From positions 806,001 to 870,000 of the forward strand of contig CP069418.1 of assembly GCA_017569305.1 (NCBI GenBank): DNA of 64,000 bases, in the 5' to 3' direction. Origin of the DNA: Clostridiales bacterium FE2011 (GTDB lineage: Bacteria; Bacillota; Clostridia; Christensenellales; Aristaeellaceae). Under the pieces are notes generated by a model that was not told the origin of the DNA, searched no databases, and worked only from the letters and a program-made list of their open reading frames with translations. The position numbers and the translations under genes were made by a program. Each line of letters begins with the position of its first letter. Within the stretch, counting starts at the first letter, position 1. Of the stretch, positions 34,106-42,708 are shown in pieces.

Positions 34106-34134
34106 AAAGACAGCAGTTACATTGCTGTCTTTTC
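34106..34134 (+). terminator. Terminator of thiT
   Basis: AAAGACAGCA / TGCTGTCTTT stem with a 7-nt loop and a following T-rich run. Confidence 0.85.
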
Positions 34135-34174
34135 CTTTGTCTAATTTTTAGTTACGCAATTATTGTAAATTTAG

Positions 34175-34203
34175 TTGACGTCAGTTACATTTTGCTGTAA
34201 AAT
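34175..34203 (+). promoter_or_regulatory. Promoter of the LacI regulator gene
   Basis: TTGACG (34175-34180) and TAAAAT (34198-34203), 17-bp spacing. Confidence 0.8.
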
Positions 34204-34256
34204 GATGAAAAAACAGCAAACGATTACCGATTTGCGGAAGGGGGATTCATTCGATC

Positions 34257-35240
34257 ATGGTCAGATTGAAGGATATAGCGGAGGTGTGCGGTGTATCCGT
34301 CGCAACGGTCTCCCGTGCTCTGAATGGTTTAACTAGCGACAGCAGGGAGAGGACCGCATTCATCTGCCAGACGGCCAAGGATATGGGATATTATCCGAAT
34401 GCCGCTGCCAGAACGCTGAAGACCAGCAAATCCAACAACATCGGCATCATCTATGAAGACCGGATGAATCATGAATATTTCAGTTCGCTTTTCGACGAGC
34501 TTCGCCTGGAAGCTGAACGCAACGGTTACGACCTTACCTTCATCGGCCGGGGCGGTTTCGCTGAAAGCAACTACTACGAGCACGCCCGGCAGCGGAGCAT
34601 GGACGGTGTCATCGTGGTTCAGGCTGATTTTGAATCCGCCGGCATCATCCGTCTGGCTACCAGCAGTATTCCCACCGTCATCGTGGATCATACCTACGAA
34701 GGTGTGGACTGCGTCACCAGTGATAACCGCAGGAGTATGGAACAGATTGTCCGTCATATCTATGCCCGCGGTCATCGCAAAATTGCCTTCATCCAGGGTG
34801 AAAAAGGTGCGGTCAGCCGTGAACGCCTTGCAGGATTCTACAAGATCTGTGCAGAATTGGGTATTCGTGTTCCCGTGGAATATGTCCGTGAGGGACACTT
34901 CCATAATTCCGCAGACTGCGCCGCTTATATTCAGGAGCTGCTTCAGCAGAAAGATAAACCCACCTGCGTTCTCTGCCCCGATGACTACAGCTGTCTCGGT
35001 GCCCTGTGGCTGTTGGAAGCCCAGGGAATCAAGGTGCCCCAGGATATCAGCCTGGTCGGCTATGACGGCATTCTCATGAGCCAGATGATTACGCCGCGGC
35101 TGACCACCTACTGCCAGGACACCCCGCGGATTGCCAAGGAAGTTTTCAGCCTGCTGATCGACGCGATCGAATTCCCGGACAGTCATATGCCGAAACAGGT
35201 TACTGTTTCCGGTAAGTTGATTGAAGGAGAAACTGTCTGA
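34257..35240 (+). CDS. LacI-family transcriptional regulator
   Basis: 327 residues. The N-terminal helix-turn-helix LKDIAEVCGVSVATVSRALNG (residues about 4-24) and hinge YYPNAAARTLKTSKSN are typical. The periplasmic-binding-type effector domain (about 60-325) has DGVIVVQADF, IPTVIVDHTYEGVDCVTSDN, GHRKIAFIQGEKGAVSRERLAGF and DISLVGYDG. It probably represses sugar genes until a sugar binds. It is followed at once by a secreted protein gene (1-bp TGATG overlap), and the sugar ABC transporter lies convergent downstream, but its targets are not identified. Confidence 0.93.
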   Translation: MVRLKDIAEVCGVSVATVSRALNGLTSDSRERTAFICQTAKDMGYYPNAAARTLKTSKSNNIGIIYEDRMNHEYFSSLFDELRLEAERNGYDLTFIGRGGFAESNYYEHARQRSMDGVIVVQADFESAGIIRLATSSIPTVIVDHTYEGVDCVTSDNRRSMEQIVRHIYARGHRKIAFIQGEKGAVSRERLAGFYKICAELGIRVPVEYVREGHFHNSADCAAYIQELLQQKDKPTCVLCPDDYSCLGALWLLEAQGIKVPQDISLVGYDGILMSQMITPRLTTYCQDTPRIAKEVFSLLIDAIEFPDSHMPKQVTVSGKLIEGETV

Positions 35241-36049
35241 TGCCTTTTACCTCGCGCAGGAAGCTTTTATTCCTGCTGGCTGCCCTTCTCTTGATGCTGT
35301 GCCTCTTCTCCTTCCCGGTATACGGGGAAGAAGAGACCGAAGATATTTCTTTGGACGAGGATATCCTCTCCGATGAGACCGCCTCTTCTCCGGACGGGGA
35401 AGAGGCATCATCTGTTGCCCGGGATGCCTTTATCGAGGATATCATCTCCCTGGGCAGGGAACTGTACGAAAAAGCTGACGGAAAGCTTCAGCGTGCCCAT
35501 TACAAGGGCGATATCTACGTCTGTAAGAATTTCACCGTCCACCTCTTCCGTCAGACCCGGGATCGCTACCGGATGGCGGAGTATCCGGACAAGGAGCTGA
35601 AAATCCCCAACAACCTGCCGGAGAAAAAGTGCAGGCCCTATGCCTATGGCTACTGCTGGGAAGATATCCCCGCCTGCGACGGCAATCCCTTTGAAATCGC
35701 CGCTCAGTTCCTGTATGATAAATCCCTTTCCAAGGACGAGAACATCGCATTGGCCCGGGAATTCATGAAGCAGACCCGGAAGGGCGATTATTTCCAGATG
35801 ACCGGCGATTACTCCGGCGGCAAGGGCGCCCACAGCGCGATCTTCATGTCAGATTACGATCCCGAAACCGACACGGTCCGTTCCCTGGAAAGCAACCGGA
35901 GCGGTAAGCGGATTAACGGCCTCCGTTACGGAAAGGTCATGTACGACTGCGAACTGTCCATTGATGAGTGGGTCGGTTTCTTCTGCCGGAAGAAATGCGG
36001 CGCCACCCTCTACCGGCTCCGGGATGATATCATCTTTGCCGGTGAATAA
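35240..36049 (+). CDS. Secreted protein of unknown function, possible NlpC/P60-like fold
   Basis: 269 residues. A signal peptide (about 1-29, ending VYG) is followed by an acidic linker (about 30-55) and a globular region. I do not recognise the family. YVCKNFTVHLFRQTRDRY (near 92) resembles the Cys-helix start of papain-like amidases, and GDYFQMTGDYSGGKGAHSAIFMSDYDPE (near 180) resembles the strand carrying the active His in NlpC/P60 or CHAP enzymes. So a Cys-His peptidase or amidase is possible. Translationally coupled to the LacI gene (TGATG) and ended by a strong terminator, so the two form an operon. Confidence 0.6.
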   Translation: MPFTSRRKLLFLLAALLLMLCLFSFPVYGEEETEDISLDEDILSDETASSPDGEEASSVARDAFIEDIISLGRELYEKADGKLQRAHYKGDIYVCKNFTVHLFRQTRDRYRMAEYPDKELKIPNNLPEKKCRPYAYGYCWEDIPACDGNPFEIAAQFLYDKSLSKDENIALAREFMKQTRKGDYFQMTGDYSGGKGAHSAIFMSDYDPETDTVRSLESNRSGKRINGLRYGKVMYDCELSIDEWVGFFCRKKCGATLYRLRDDIIFAGE

Positions 36050-36065
36050 ATGATTACAGCATCAG

Positions 36066-36102
36066 AAAAGCCGTATCCGGTCTGAATCCGGATACGGCTT
36101 TT
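36066..36102. terminator. Bidirectional terminator
   Basis: Perfect stem AAAAGCCGTATCCGG / CCGGATACGGCTTTT with a 7-nt loop between the convergent secreted-protein and permease genes. Confidence 0.93.
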
Positions 36103-36116
36103 GATTATGTTTCGGT

Positions 36117-37178
36117 TTACTGTTTCCGTTCACGCAGCTTGGCAAATACAGCCTGCAGCATGATAAACAGGAACAGCAGGAAAGCGGACACCACGTTGGG
36201 CACCGTGCCGCCCAGTTTGGTCAGTTCTCCGTTGAAGCTGACCAGGCTGTTGATCGTACCGTTGATCAGCACACCCACAAAAGAACCAAACACATTGCCT
36301 ACACCGCCGGTCAGCAGCGTACCGCCGATAACCGCGGAAGAAATGGCCTTCATTTCCAGGCCCAGCGCTTGGGTCGTTGTACCGCACATGGTGTTCATGC
36401 AGTAAAGCACACCGCCGATGGAGCAGAGGAAAGAAGACAGGATGTAGGTGATCATCTTGGTCCTTTTGGTGTTCAGGCCCATCAGTGCGGCGCTCTGCTG
36501 GTTGCCGCCTACCGCATACATGCTGCGGCCCGTACGGGTATAACGCAGCATCAGGAACACCAGTACCACAACCACCAGCGCAATGACTACCGGAATGTTC
36601 ACATAGGGTACCATCTTGACGCCGCGCTTGTTGACCACAGCGCCCAGTTCAAAGGGCATATACACCTTAACAGCCGCCACCTGCTTGAACCAGTTGTCCA
36701 CGGTAATGTTGACCTGGTCAGTGCAGATCATGGCTGTCATACCGCGGGCAAAGAACATGCCTGCCATCGTCACGATGAAGGGCTGGATTCCCAGGTAACC
36801 AATCAGATAACCCTGTACCGCGCCGAACACAACACCGATCAGCAGCACAAAGGGTACCAGCAGCGAGGGAGAAATCCCGCTGTTTTCCATGCCTACGGAC
36901 AGGATCATACAATCCATGGCCACCAGGGAACCGACAGAGATATCAATACCGCCGGTCAGCATAACACAGGTCATGCCGCAGGCAATGCAGATCAAAGCTG
37001 CATTGGTCCGGAAAATATCCAGGAAATTCTGGAGCTTTTCAAAGCCTTTTGCATTGGCGCCGAAGCCATACATGAAATATCCGGCTGCGTACAGCAGGAT
37101 GAACAAACCCACAGTGATAAGCAGCAGTATGGAATGGCTGTTAATGTTCTTCTTCTTGTTCATGTTGTTCTTTTCCAT
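36117..37178 (-). CDS. yjfF: Sugar ABC transporter permease, YjfF-like
   Basis: 353 residues from the ATG 9 bp after GGGGAGGAG; an in-frame TTG three codons upstream is the alternative. About nine hydrophobic segments and the ribose/galactofuranose permease signature (GMTCVMLTGGIDISVGSLVAMDC, near residue 70; ALMGLNTKRTKMITYILSSFLCSIGGVLYCMN, near 235; AISSAVIGGTLLTGGVGNVFGSFVGVLINGTI). It forms the channel with the YtfT-like permease. Last gene of the transporter operon. Confidence 0.9.
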   Translation of the reverse strand: MEKNNMNKKKNINSHSILLLITVGLFILLYAAGYFMYGFGANAKGFEKLQNFLDIFRTNAALICIACGMTCVMLTGGIDISVGSLVAMDCMILSVGMENSGISPSLLVPFVLLIGVVFGAVQGYLIGYLGIQPFIVTMAGMFFARGMTAMICTDQVNITVDNWFKQVAAVKVYMPFELGAVVNKRGVKMVPYVNIPVVIALVVVVLVFLMLRYTRTGRSMYAVGGNQQSAALMGLNTKRTKMITYILSSFLCSIGGVLYCMNTMCGTTTQALGLEMKAISSAVIGGTLLTGGVGNVFGSFVGVLINGTINSLVSFNGELTKLGGTVPNVVSAFLLFLFIMLQAVFAKLRERKQ

Positions 37179-37183
37179 TTTGC

Positions 37184-38275
37184 TCAACTCCTCCCCGCGA
37201 CTGCAAGGCCGCCCTCTTTCTGTGCCTTGCGATGCGCAAAGTACGCTTTCACCGCCGGGGACTGTACAACAACGATCAGGATAACGATGATCGCCTTATA
37301 CACAGGAGCCTGAGCCTTGGCCACACCCAGTGCATACATGGTGGTTGTAATGGCCTGGATGGTATAGGCACCGATAATGGAACCGGCCAGGTTAAACCGG
37401 CCGCCGCCCAGGCTGTTGCCGCCCAGGGCCACTGCCAGGATTGCGTCCAGCTCCAGGTTCAGGCCGATATTGTTGGAGTCAGCGGAATAGATCCGGGAGG
37501 TAGCCACGATGCCGGCCACACCGGAGAACAGGCCGCAGATCACGTAGCACAGCAGGATAATCGCCACAGAGTTGATGCCGGCGATCCTGGATGCCTTGGG
37601 GTTGATACCCACGGACTGTACATACATACCCAGGGAGGTTGTTTTCAGGATCAGCGTCATGATCAGGATACATGCCGCGGCGATCACTGTAGGCGTGGGG
37701 AAAATCCACAGTTTTCCGCCGAACACCTTGAACTGTTCCAGATGGATATACACCATCTTGTTGTTGGTGAGCAGCAGGCCGATGGCGCGGCCCGCGGTGA
37801 AGAAAATCAGCGTGGCCACCATTGGCTGTATCTTCATCTTTGCCACCAGGAAACCGTTGAACAGACCGCACAGGCCCGCCACGGCAATACCGGCGATCAC
37901 GCCGACGAAGATCGGCATCTGCAGATCACCGATCTCACGCACATGCGTTACACCGAAACCGGCAAGCAGCATACAGCACAGGCTGCCGGCCAGGCTCATC
38001 ACAGAGCCCACGGAAATATCCGTACCGGCGGAAGAGGAAACCACCAGCGTCATACCGATGGCCAGGATCGCAGCTTCACTGCCGCGGTTGAGAATATCGA
38101 TGATACGGCCGTACAGCGCGCCTTCCTTCAGTTCAAACTTCAGGAATTCAAAAATATAGTTGCCTTGAATCGCGTCATACACCACATTGATGATCAGCAC
38201 CAGGAAAACGCTGACCAGCGGCAGGAACAACGGTTTCTTGGATACCTTTTTCAGCCAGTCAATCACACTTTTCAA
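37184..38275 (-). CDS. ytfT: Sugar ABC transporter permease, YtfT-like
   Basis: 363 residues, about nine to ten hydrophobic segments. Branched-chain/ribose permease family with IGMTLVVSSSAGTDISVGSVMSLAGS near residue 72 and ALGGNSLGGGRFNLAGSIIGAYTIQAI near 285. A TTG start overlaps the ATPase stop in a TTGA junction and is preceded by GGAGGTGA. Paired with the YjfF-like permease 5 bp downstream, the two-permease arrangement is that of the galactofuranose importer YtfQRT-YjfF. Confidence 0.9.
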   Translation of the reverse strand: MKSVIDWLKKVSKKPLFLPLVSVFLVLIINVVYDAIQGNYIFEFLKFELKEGALYGRIIDILNRGSEAAILAIGMTLVVSSSAGTDISVGSVMSLAGSLCCMLLAGFGVTHVREIGDLQMPIFVGVIAGIAVAGLCGLFNGFLVAKMKIQPMVATLIFFTAGRAIGLLLTNNKMVYIHLEQFKVFGGKLWIFPTPTVIAAACILIMTLILKTTSLGMYVQSVGINPKASRIAGINSVAIILLCYVICGLFSGVAGIVATSRIYSADSNNIGLNLELDAILAVALGGNSLGGGRFNLAGSIIGAYTIQAITTTMYALGVAKAQAPVYKAIIVILIVVVQSPAVKAYFAHRKAQKEGGLAVAGRS

Positions 38276-39786
38276 CTCCGCTCACCTCCGGCAATGACCT
38301 TCATCACTGACTCCTGGGTCAGGTCTTCGGTCAGTTCTCCGACCTTTTCTCCGTCGCGCAGCACCGCCAGGCGGTTGCAGGTACGGAGCATCTCCTCGAT
38401 TTCAGAGGAAATGAAGATCACGCTCTTTCCCTGGCGTGCCAGATCCACCACCAGCTTCTGGATTTCCGTTTTCGTACCGACGTCGATACCGCGGGTGGGT
38501 TCGTCCAGGATCAGGAAGTCCGGGTTGGTCGCAAGCCAGCGGGCAATGATAACCTTCTGCTGATTGCCGCCGGACAGCTGTTTGACCAGCGTCTCTGTGC
38601 TGGGGGTCTTGATATCAAGCAGATCGATGAACTTCTTCGTAATCTCCATCTGCTTTTCCATCGGGATCCGCTTCACAACACCGGCCAGGGACTGCATGGC
38701 CAGCATAATGTTTTCACGGACTGACAGGTCTTCCACAATACCTTCCGCCTTCCGGTCGTCAGGCAGCAGGCCCATGCCAAGCCGCATGGCGTCGATCGGC
38801 GCGTTGATTTTTATTTCTTTTCCCTTCACTTTCAGGGTGCCGGTCTGTGCCTTGTCAGCGCCGTAAATACAGCGGGCCAGCTCACTGCGGCCGCTGCCCA
38901 GCAGGCCCGTCAGGCCGATGACCTCACCCTTGTGGATGTCCAGGTCGAAGGGCTTGATTTTCCGTGCATGGCTCAGGCCCTTTGCGTCAATCAGCACTTC
39001 CTCGGACACAGCTTCATCTTCCTTGGACTTGATGGACTGCAGATCGTCGAAATCCTTACCCATCATAGCTGCCACCAGCTTGAGGCGGGGCAGGTCAGAG
39101 ATCTCATACTCGCCTACCAGCTGGCCGTTGCGGAGCACCGTAATCCGGTCGCAGACCGCGTAAACCTGTTCCAGGAAGTGAGTAACGAAGATGATGCCGA
39201 TGCCCTCATCCCGGAGCGCTCTCATCATTTTGAACAGCTTTTCCACTTCGTTGTCGTCCAGGGAGGAAGTGGGCTCATCCAGGATCAGCACCTTGCTCTC
39301 CATATCCACAGCACGGGCAATGGCGATCATCTGCTGCAGGGCAATGGAATAATTCTCCAGTGCCTGGGTAACGTCCACCTGGATGTCCAGCTTTTTCATC
39401 AGTTCCCGGGCCCGGTTCGTCATGGCTTTATGGTTGATGGTGCCAAGTTTCGTCAGCGGCTCGCGGCCGATAAAAAGGTTCTCCGCCACGCTCAGGTTGG
39501 GACAGAGGTTCACTTCCTGGTACACGGTGGAAATACCGTTTTTCTGTGCCTCCAGTGTGGAGTGGTTTCTGATGGGACGCATTTCCGGTCCCATGAAAAT
39601 TTCACCCTTTTCAAAATCATTGACGCCCGTCAGGCATTTGATCAGGGTGGATTTTCCCGCGCCGTTTTCCCCCATCAGTGCGTGTATCTCTCCGCTCCTG
39701 AGCGTAAAATCAACGTCGCTCAACGCCTTTACGCCCGGGAACGTCATGCAGATGCCGCGCATGCTGAGGATCACTTCATTGCTCAT
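38272..39786 (-). CDS. ytfR: Sugar ABC transporter ATP-binding protein, YtfR-like, two NBDs
   Basis: 504 residues from the ATG 7 bp after GAGGGAAA; the frame is open 9 codons further up. Two tandem nucleotide-binding domains as in RbsA/MglA/YtfR. NBD1 has Walker A GENGAGKST (near 35), signature-region SIALQQMIAIARA and Walker B VLILDEPTSSLD. NBD2 has a degenerate GLLGSGRSE Walker A (near 276), LSGGNQQKVIIARWLA and FLILDEPTRGIDVGTK. It powers sugar import through the two permeases. Confidence 0.95.
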   Translation of the reverse strand: MSNEVILSMRGICMTFPGVKALSDVDFTLRSGEIHALMGENGAGKSTLIKCLTGVNDFEKGEIFMGPEMRPIRNHSTLEAQKNGISTVYQEVNLCPNLSVAENLFIGREPLTKLGTINHKAMTNRARELMKKLDIQVDVTQALENYSIALQQMIAIARAVDMESKVLILDEPTSSLDDNEVEKLFKMMRALRDEGIGIIFVTHFLEQVYAVCDRITVLRNGQLVGEYEISDLPRLKLVAAMMGKDFDDLQSIKSKEDEAVSEEVLIDAKGLSHARKIKPFDLDIHKGEVIGLTGLLGSGRSELARCIYGADKAQTGTLKVKGKEIKINAPIDAMRLGMGLLPDDRKAEGIVEDLSVRENIMLAMQSLAGVVKRIPMEKQMEITKKFIDLLDIKTPSTETLVKQLSGGNQQKVIIARWLATNPDFLILDEPTRGIDVGTKTEIQKLVVDLARQGKSVIFISSEIEEMLRTCNRLAVLRDGEKVGELTEDLTQESVMKVIAGGERS

Positions 39787-39919
39787 GACTGCTTTCCCTC
39801 TCTTATTATTCATCCGGATAAATCGCTTTTATATTCTGTATTCTCCGCCGGAGAAGATTCTCCTCGGTCGGGAGAAACAACTTTCAGTTTTTTGAAATGG
39901 CGGTTTTAGAATAGGAAAG

Positions 39920-39947
39920 GCGGAAGAAACCTTCCGGTTCCTTCCGC
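39920..39947 (-). terminator. Intra-operon hairpin after the binding-protein gene
   Basis: Minus-strand GCGGAAG / CTTCCGC stem with a 14-nt loop followed by CTTTCC, about 50 bp after the binding-protein stop. It is probably a partial terminator or 3'-stabiliser that raises binding-protein levels over the ATPase and permeases. Confidence 0.55.
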
Positions 39948-39997
39948 TGTAAGTTTCCTTGTTCCTTGTGCAGAACCGGCTGCTTAGGTGATTGGAA

Positions 39998-40969
39998 TTA
40001 ATACTTGCGGGCAGCCAGAACTTCGTCGGACATAACGGTCACGAGAGCACTTTCGATTCCGGGAGCGCAGAAGCCTTCGTCGGGCACGAGGGTGAACTTG
40101 TCAACCGCTTCGCCAGCCTGCAGCTTGTTGATAACGTTCATAACGATAACAGCCTGGATGGGGTTGCATTCCACGTTGCACAGGATTTTGCCGTCCAGGG
40201 TTCTCTGCAGACCTTCATGAGTCGCGTCGAAGGAGATGATGATCTTTTCGCCAATGCCATACTTGATGCCGGCAGCGTCCATAGCGTCCATAGCGCCGTA
40301 AGCTTCGTTATCGTTGTGGCACACAACCACGTCGAATTCGGGGAAGCGCTTGATGAAGTCTTCCATAACAGCCTGTCCGCCGTTCTGGGTGAAGTCGCCG
40401 TCCTGGCTGGCCAGGATTTCCCACTCAGGATGGTTGGCAGCGATGTTGTTGAAGCCTTCGGCACGGCCGATGGCAGCGGAGGAACCGGTGGAGCCTTCGA
40501 TCACCAGGATCTTGGCAGCCTTGCCGGCCAGGTACTCTTCCAGCCACTTGCCGGCGGTTTCGCCTTCAGCGGTCATGTTGGTACCAACAGCGGTGGTGTA
40601 CAGTTCATCGGAAGCGTCCACAGAACGGTCAGCGATGATGCAGGGGATTCCGGCTTCCTGAACTTCTTTCAGAACGTCGTCCCAGCCAGCGGTCTGGATC
40701 GGGTCGATAACGATGTAGTCGAAGTCCTTCTGAACAAACTCACGAACCTTGGCCAGCTGCAGAGCGTGGTCGTTGTCGCAGTCGATCAGTTCCAGTTCGA
40801 ATCCGGCTTCCTTGGTGAACACGTCGTAGTAGTTCTGAGTGTTCGCCATACGCCAGTCAGACTCATGTCCAACCTGGACGTAACCGATCTTCAGCAGATC
40901 CTCCGCGAAAGCGGACGTAGCGGCCAGCACCATCACCAGTGCGATAACCAGAGCCAACAGTTTCTTCAT
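39998..40969 (-). CDS. ytfQ: Sugar ABC transporter substrate-binding protein, YtfQ-like
   Basis: 323 residues from the ATG after GGAGGTTTTTTACC. Signal peptide about 1-21 (SAFA) and no lipobox Cys, unusual for a Gram-positive binding protein. Peripla_BP_4 fold with KIGYVQVGHESDWRMANTQNY at the mature N-terminus, DPIQTAGWDDVLKEVQEAGIPCIIADR near 95 and CHNDNEAYGAMDAMDAAGI near 225. The QVGxESxWRxANT start is that of the galactofuranose-binding YtfQ family. It heads the transporter operon and is related to the lipoprotein sensor at 44163-45140. Confidence 0.92.
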   Translation of the reverse strand: MKKLLALVIALVMVLAATSAFAEDLLKIGYVQVGHESDWRMANTQNYYDVFTKEAGFELELIDCDNDHALQLAKVREFVQKDFDYIVIDPIQTAGWDDVLKEVQEAGIPCIIADRSVDASDELYTTAVGTNMTAEGETAGKWLEEYLAGKAAKILVIEGSTGSSAAIGRAEGFNNIAANHPEWEILASQDGDFTQNGGQAVMEDFIKRFPEFDVVVCHNDNEAYGAMDAMDAAGIKYGIGEKIIISFDATHEGLQRTLDGKILCNVECNPIQAVIVMNVINKLQAGEAVDKFTLVPDEGFCAPGIESALVTVMSDEVLAARKY

Positions 40970-41001
40970 GGTAAAAAACCTCCATTTCATTTTTGGCATC
41001 C

Positions 41002-41098
41002 CTGCCATGTTGGTTACAGTATAAAAATAATCCCCTGTGATTGAAATACAGAGGATTATTGTTTTGGTTTGTTTTTTTCCGTTTCTGCCATGTTGGTT
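41002..41098. repeat. 14-bp direct repeat upstream of ytfQ
   Basis: CTGCCATGTTGGTT occurs at 41002-41015 and 41085-41098, 83 bp apart, on either side of the terminator. It could be a regulator site for the sugar operon, for example for the AraC-type regulator encoded next door. Confidence 0.5.
41023..41061 (-). terminator. Terminator of the YesMN-type regulator operon
   Basis: Minus-strand AATAATCCTCTGT / ACAGGGGATTATT hairpin (one mismatch-like G-T) followed by TTTATAC, between the regulator gene and the ytfQ operon. A TATACT directly after it may be the ytfQ -10 box. Confidence 0.75.
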
Positions 41099-41139
41099 TG
41101 CAGATCCGGTTTGAAATCGTTTCCCTGAAGTTGATTTTT

Positions 41140-42708
41140 TTACTCCCCGGTCCGGTTGCTACGGCGGAACTCGCTGGGGGTCATTCCCGTCGTTTTCTTG
41201 AAAAGATAGCTGAAATAATGGGAATCGTTGTATCCCACCTCCTGCGCAATCTGCGAGGATCTCATCTCCGTTGCTTCCAGCAGTTCCTTGGCTTTACCGA
41301 TTCGGAGCGCCGTCAGGTACTGGGTAAAGGTCAGGCCGGTTTCCTGGGCAAATACCGTGGAAAAATGGCTCTGGGACAGATGCACTTCTCCGGCTACATC
41401 CTGCAGCATCAAGTTCGGATCCGCGTAGTGTTCGGAAAGATAAGCCCGGGCTCGGCTGATGGTCGGATCCCCGTATCCGGCCCGGTTCCGATTGCGGAAG
41501 GCAATTGCCTTCCGGAGCAGTTCGGCCAGCAGGCGGAAGCCTTCTTCGCCTTCGGTGCGCAGGGCTTCCTCCACCGTGTCATCCGACAGCACTTCCTTGG
41601 GCACGCCCTCCCCTTCCTGGATAATCCTGCGCGCCGCCAGCAGTCCTGCAACCCGCAGATAACCCAGCGCCAGGGAAGGATCCAGGGACCGGGTATATTC
41701 CGTCAGGATGGGTTCCACTTCTTCCTCGGAAGCATACTGCAGCCGCTCATACAGCGGGCTCAGTTCCGTTTCGGACAGGGGCTGCAGCTGGCTGTTGTTT
41801 TCGTTGACGCCGATAATTCTCCGTTCTTCGTTCGCTTCGGGACCCTGCAGGTGCCGGGCATGCCTTGCACCTTTCATGGACTGCCGGATATCCCGGAAAT
41901 CTGTCACGGTTTCCCCCACAGAAATCAGCAGCCGTTTCTCCTGGGCCAGTTCCGGCAGGTGCATGGCGGAATTGGCGAAGGAATAGGCCCGCTCCTCTGT
42001 ATCCTCCGGATTGTCTCCCAGCACCAGCGCCCGGGCACCCTTCGGCGCGCCGCAGACATAAACCCCGCCGCCGCTCATCTCTGCCAGGGAAGTCAGTGCG
42101 TTCCGGCAGCTGATCCGTTTCTCTCCTTCCGCCGGGAAGGCGATATCAATCACAGCATAGCAGCCCGCTTTCAGGTTCACACCCAGCTCCCGCATCTGCC
42201 GGAGCATGGCCGCGTCATCCTCGCTGTCCCCTTCGTCCGTAAACAGGGAGGCCAGCAGCTTGTCCCGCAGGAACTGGTTTCCGGAAGACAGGCGTTCCCG
42301 CAGTGCCGTCAGGTTTTCCCGGTCACGGCGTTTCTCCTCAATCTGCCGGCTGACCCGGTTCAGCGCTGCTTCAAGTTCCGCGGCGGTCACCGGTTTCAGC
42401 AGGTATTCCTTTACGCCCAGGGAAATCGCCTTCCGGGCGTAGGTAAAATCGTCATAGCCGGAAAGAATAATCCGTTCCACCCACGGCATCGTCCGCTGCA
42501 CTTCCTCGCACAGCTTGATTCCATCCATAAAGGGCATCCGGATATCAGTCAGGAGGATGTCCGCGTTCAGGTCCCGCAGCATCGGCAATGCCATTTCGCC
42601 GTCCGGAGCTTCGCCAACCAGCTGATAGCCTTTCTCTTCCCATGGAAAGGAATTCCGGAGATTCTCCCGGATAGCAATTTCATCATCCACGAGAAAGACT
42701 TTCATCAT
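41140..42708 (-). CDS. YesN-type response regulator with AraC DNA-binding domain
   Basis: 522 residues. The receiver domain (about 1-120) has KVFLVDDEIAIRENL, the phospho-Asp in ILLTDIRMPFMDG (near 55) and YLLKPVTAAELE. A middle region of about 270 residues has no firm assignment. The AraC-type double helix-turn-helix at about 415-515 includes VHLSQSHFSTVFAQETGLTFTQYL and IAQEVGYNDSHYFSYLFKKTTGMTPSEFR. Its ATG overlaps the kinase gene by 26 bp. Regulators of this type activate sugar ABC transporters, and the ytfQ operon directly downstream is the obvious target. Confidence 0.93.
   Translation of the reverse strand: MMKVFLVDDEIAIRENLRNSFPWEEKGYQLVGEAPDGEMALPMLRDLNADILLTDIRMPFMDGIKLCEEVQRTMPWVERIILSGYDDFTYARKAISLGVKEYLLKPVTAAELEAALNRVSRQIEEKRRDRENLTALRERLSSGNQFLRDKLLASLFTDEGDSEDDAAMLRQMRELGVNLKAGCYAVIDIAFPAEGEKRISCRNALTSLAEMSGGGVYVCGAPKGARALVLGDNPEDTEERAYSFANSAMHLPELAQEKRLLISVGETVTDFRDIRQSMKGARHARHLQGPEANEERRIIGVNENNSQLQPLSETELSPLYERLQYASEEEVEPILTEYTRSLDPSLALGYLRVAGLLAARRIIQEGEGVPKEVLSDDTVEEALRTEGEEGFRLLAELLRKAIAFRNRNRAGYGDPTISRARAYLSEHYADPNLMLQDVAGEVHLSQSHFSTVFAQETGLTFTQYLTALRIGKAKELLEATEMRSSQIAQEVGYNDSHYFSYLFKKTTGMTPSEFRRSNRTGE

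Noticed and set aside
37232..38563. Plus-strand 443-codon open frame across ytfT and ytfR
   Set aside because: His- and Gln-rich shadow of the ABC transporter genes.
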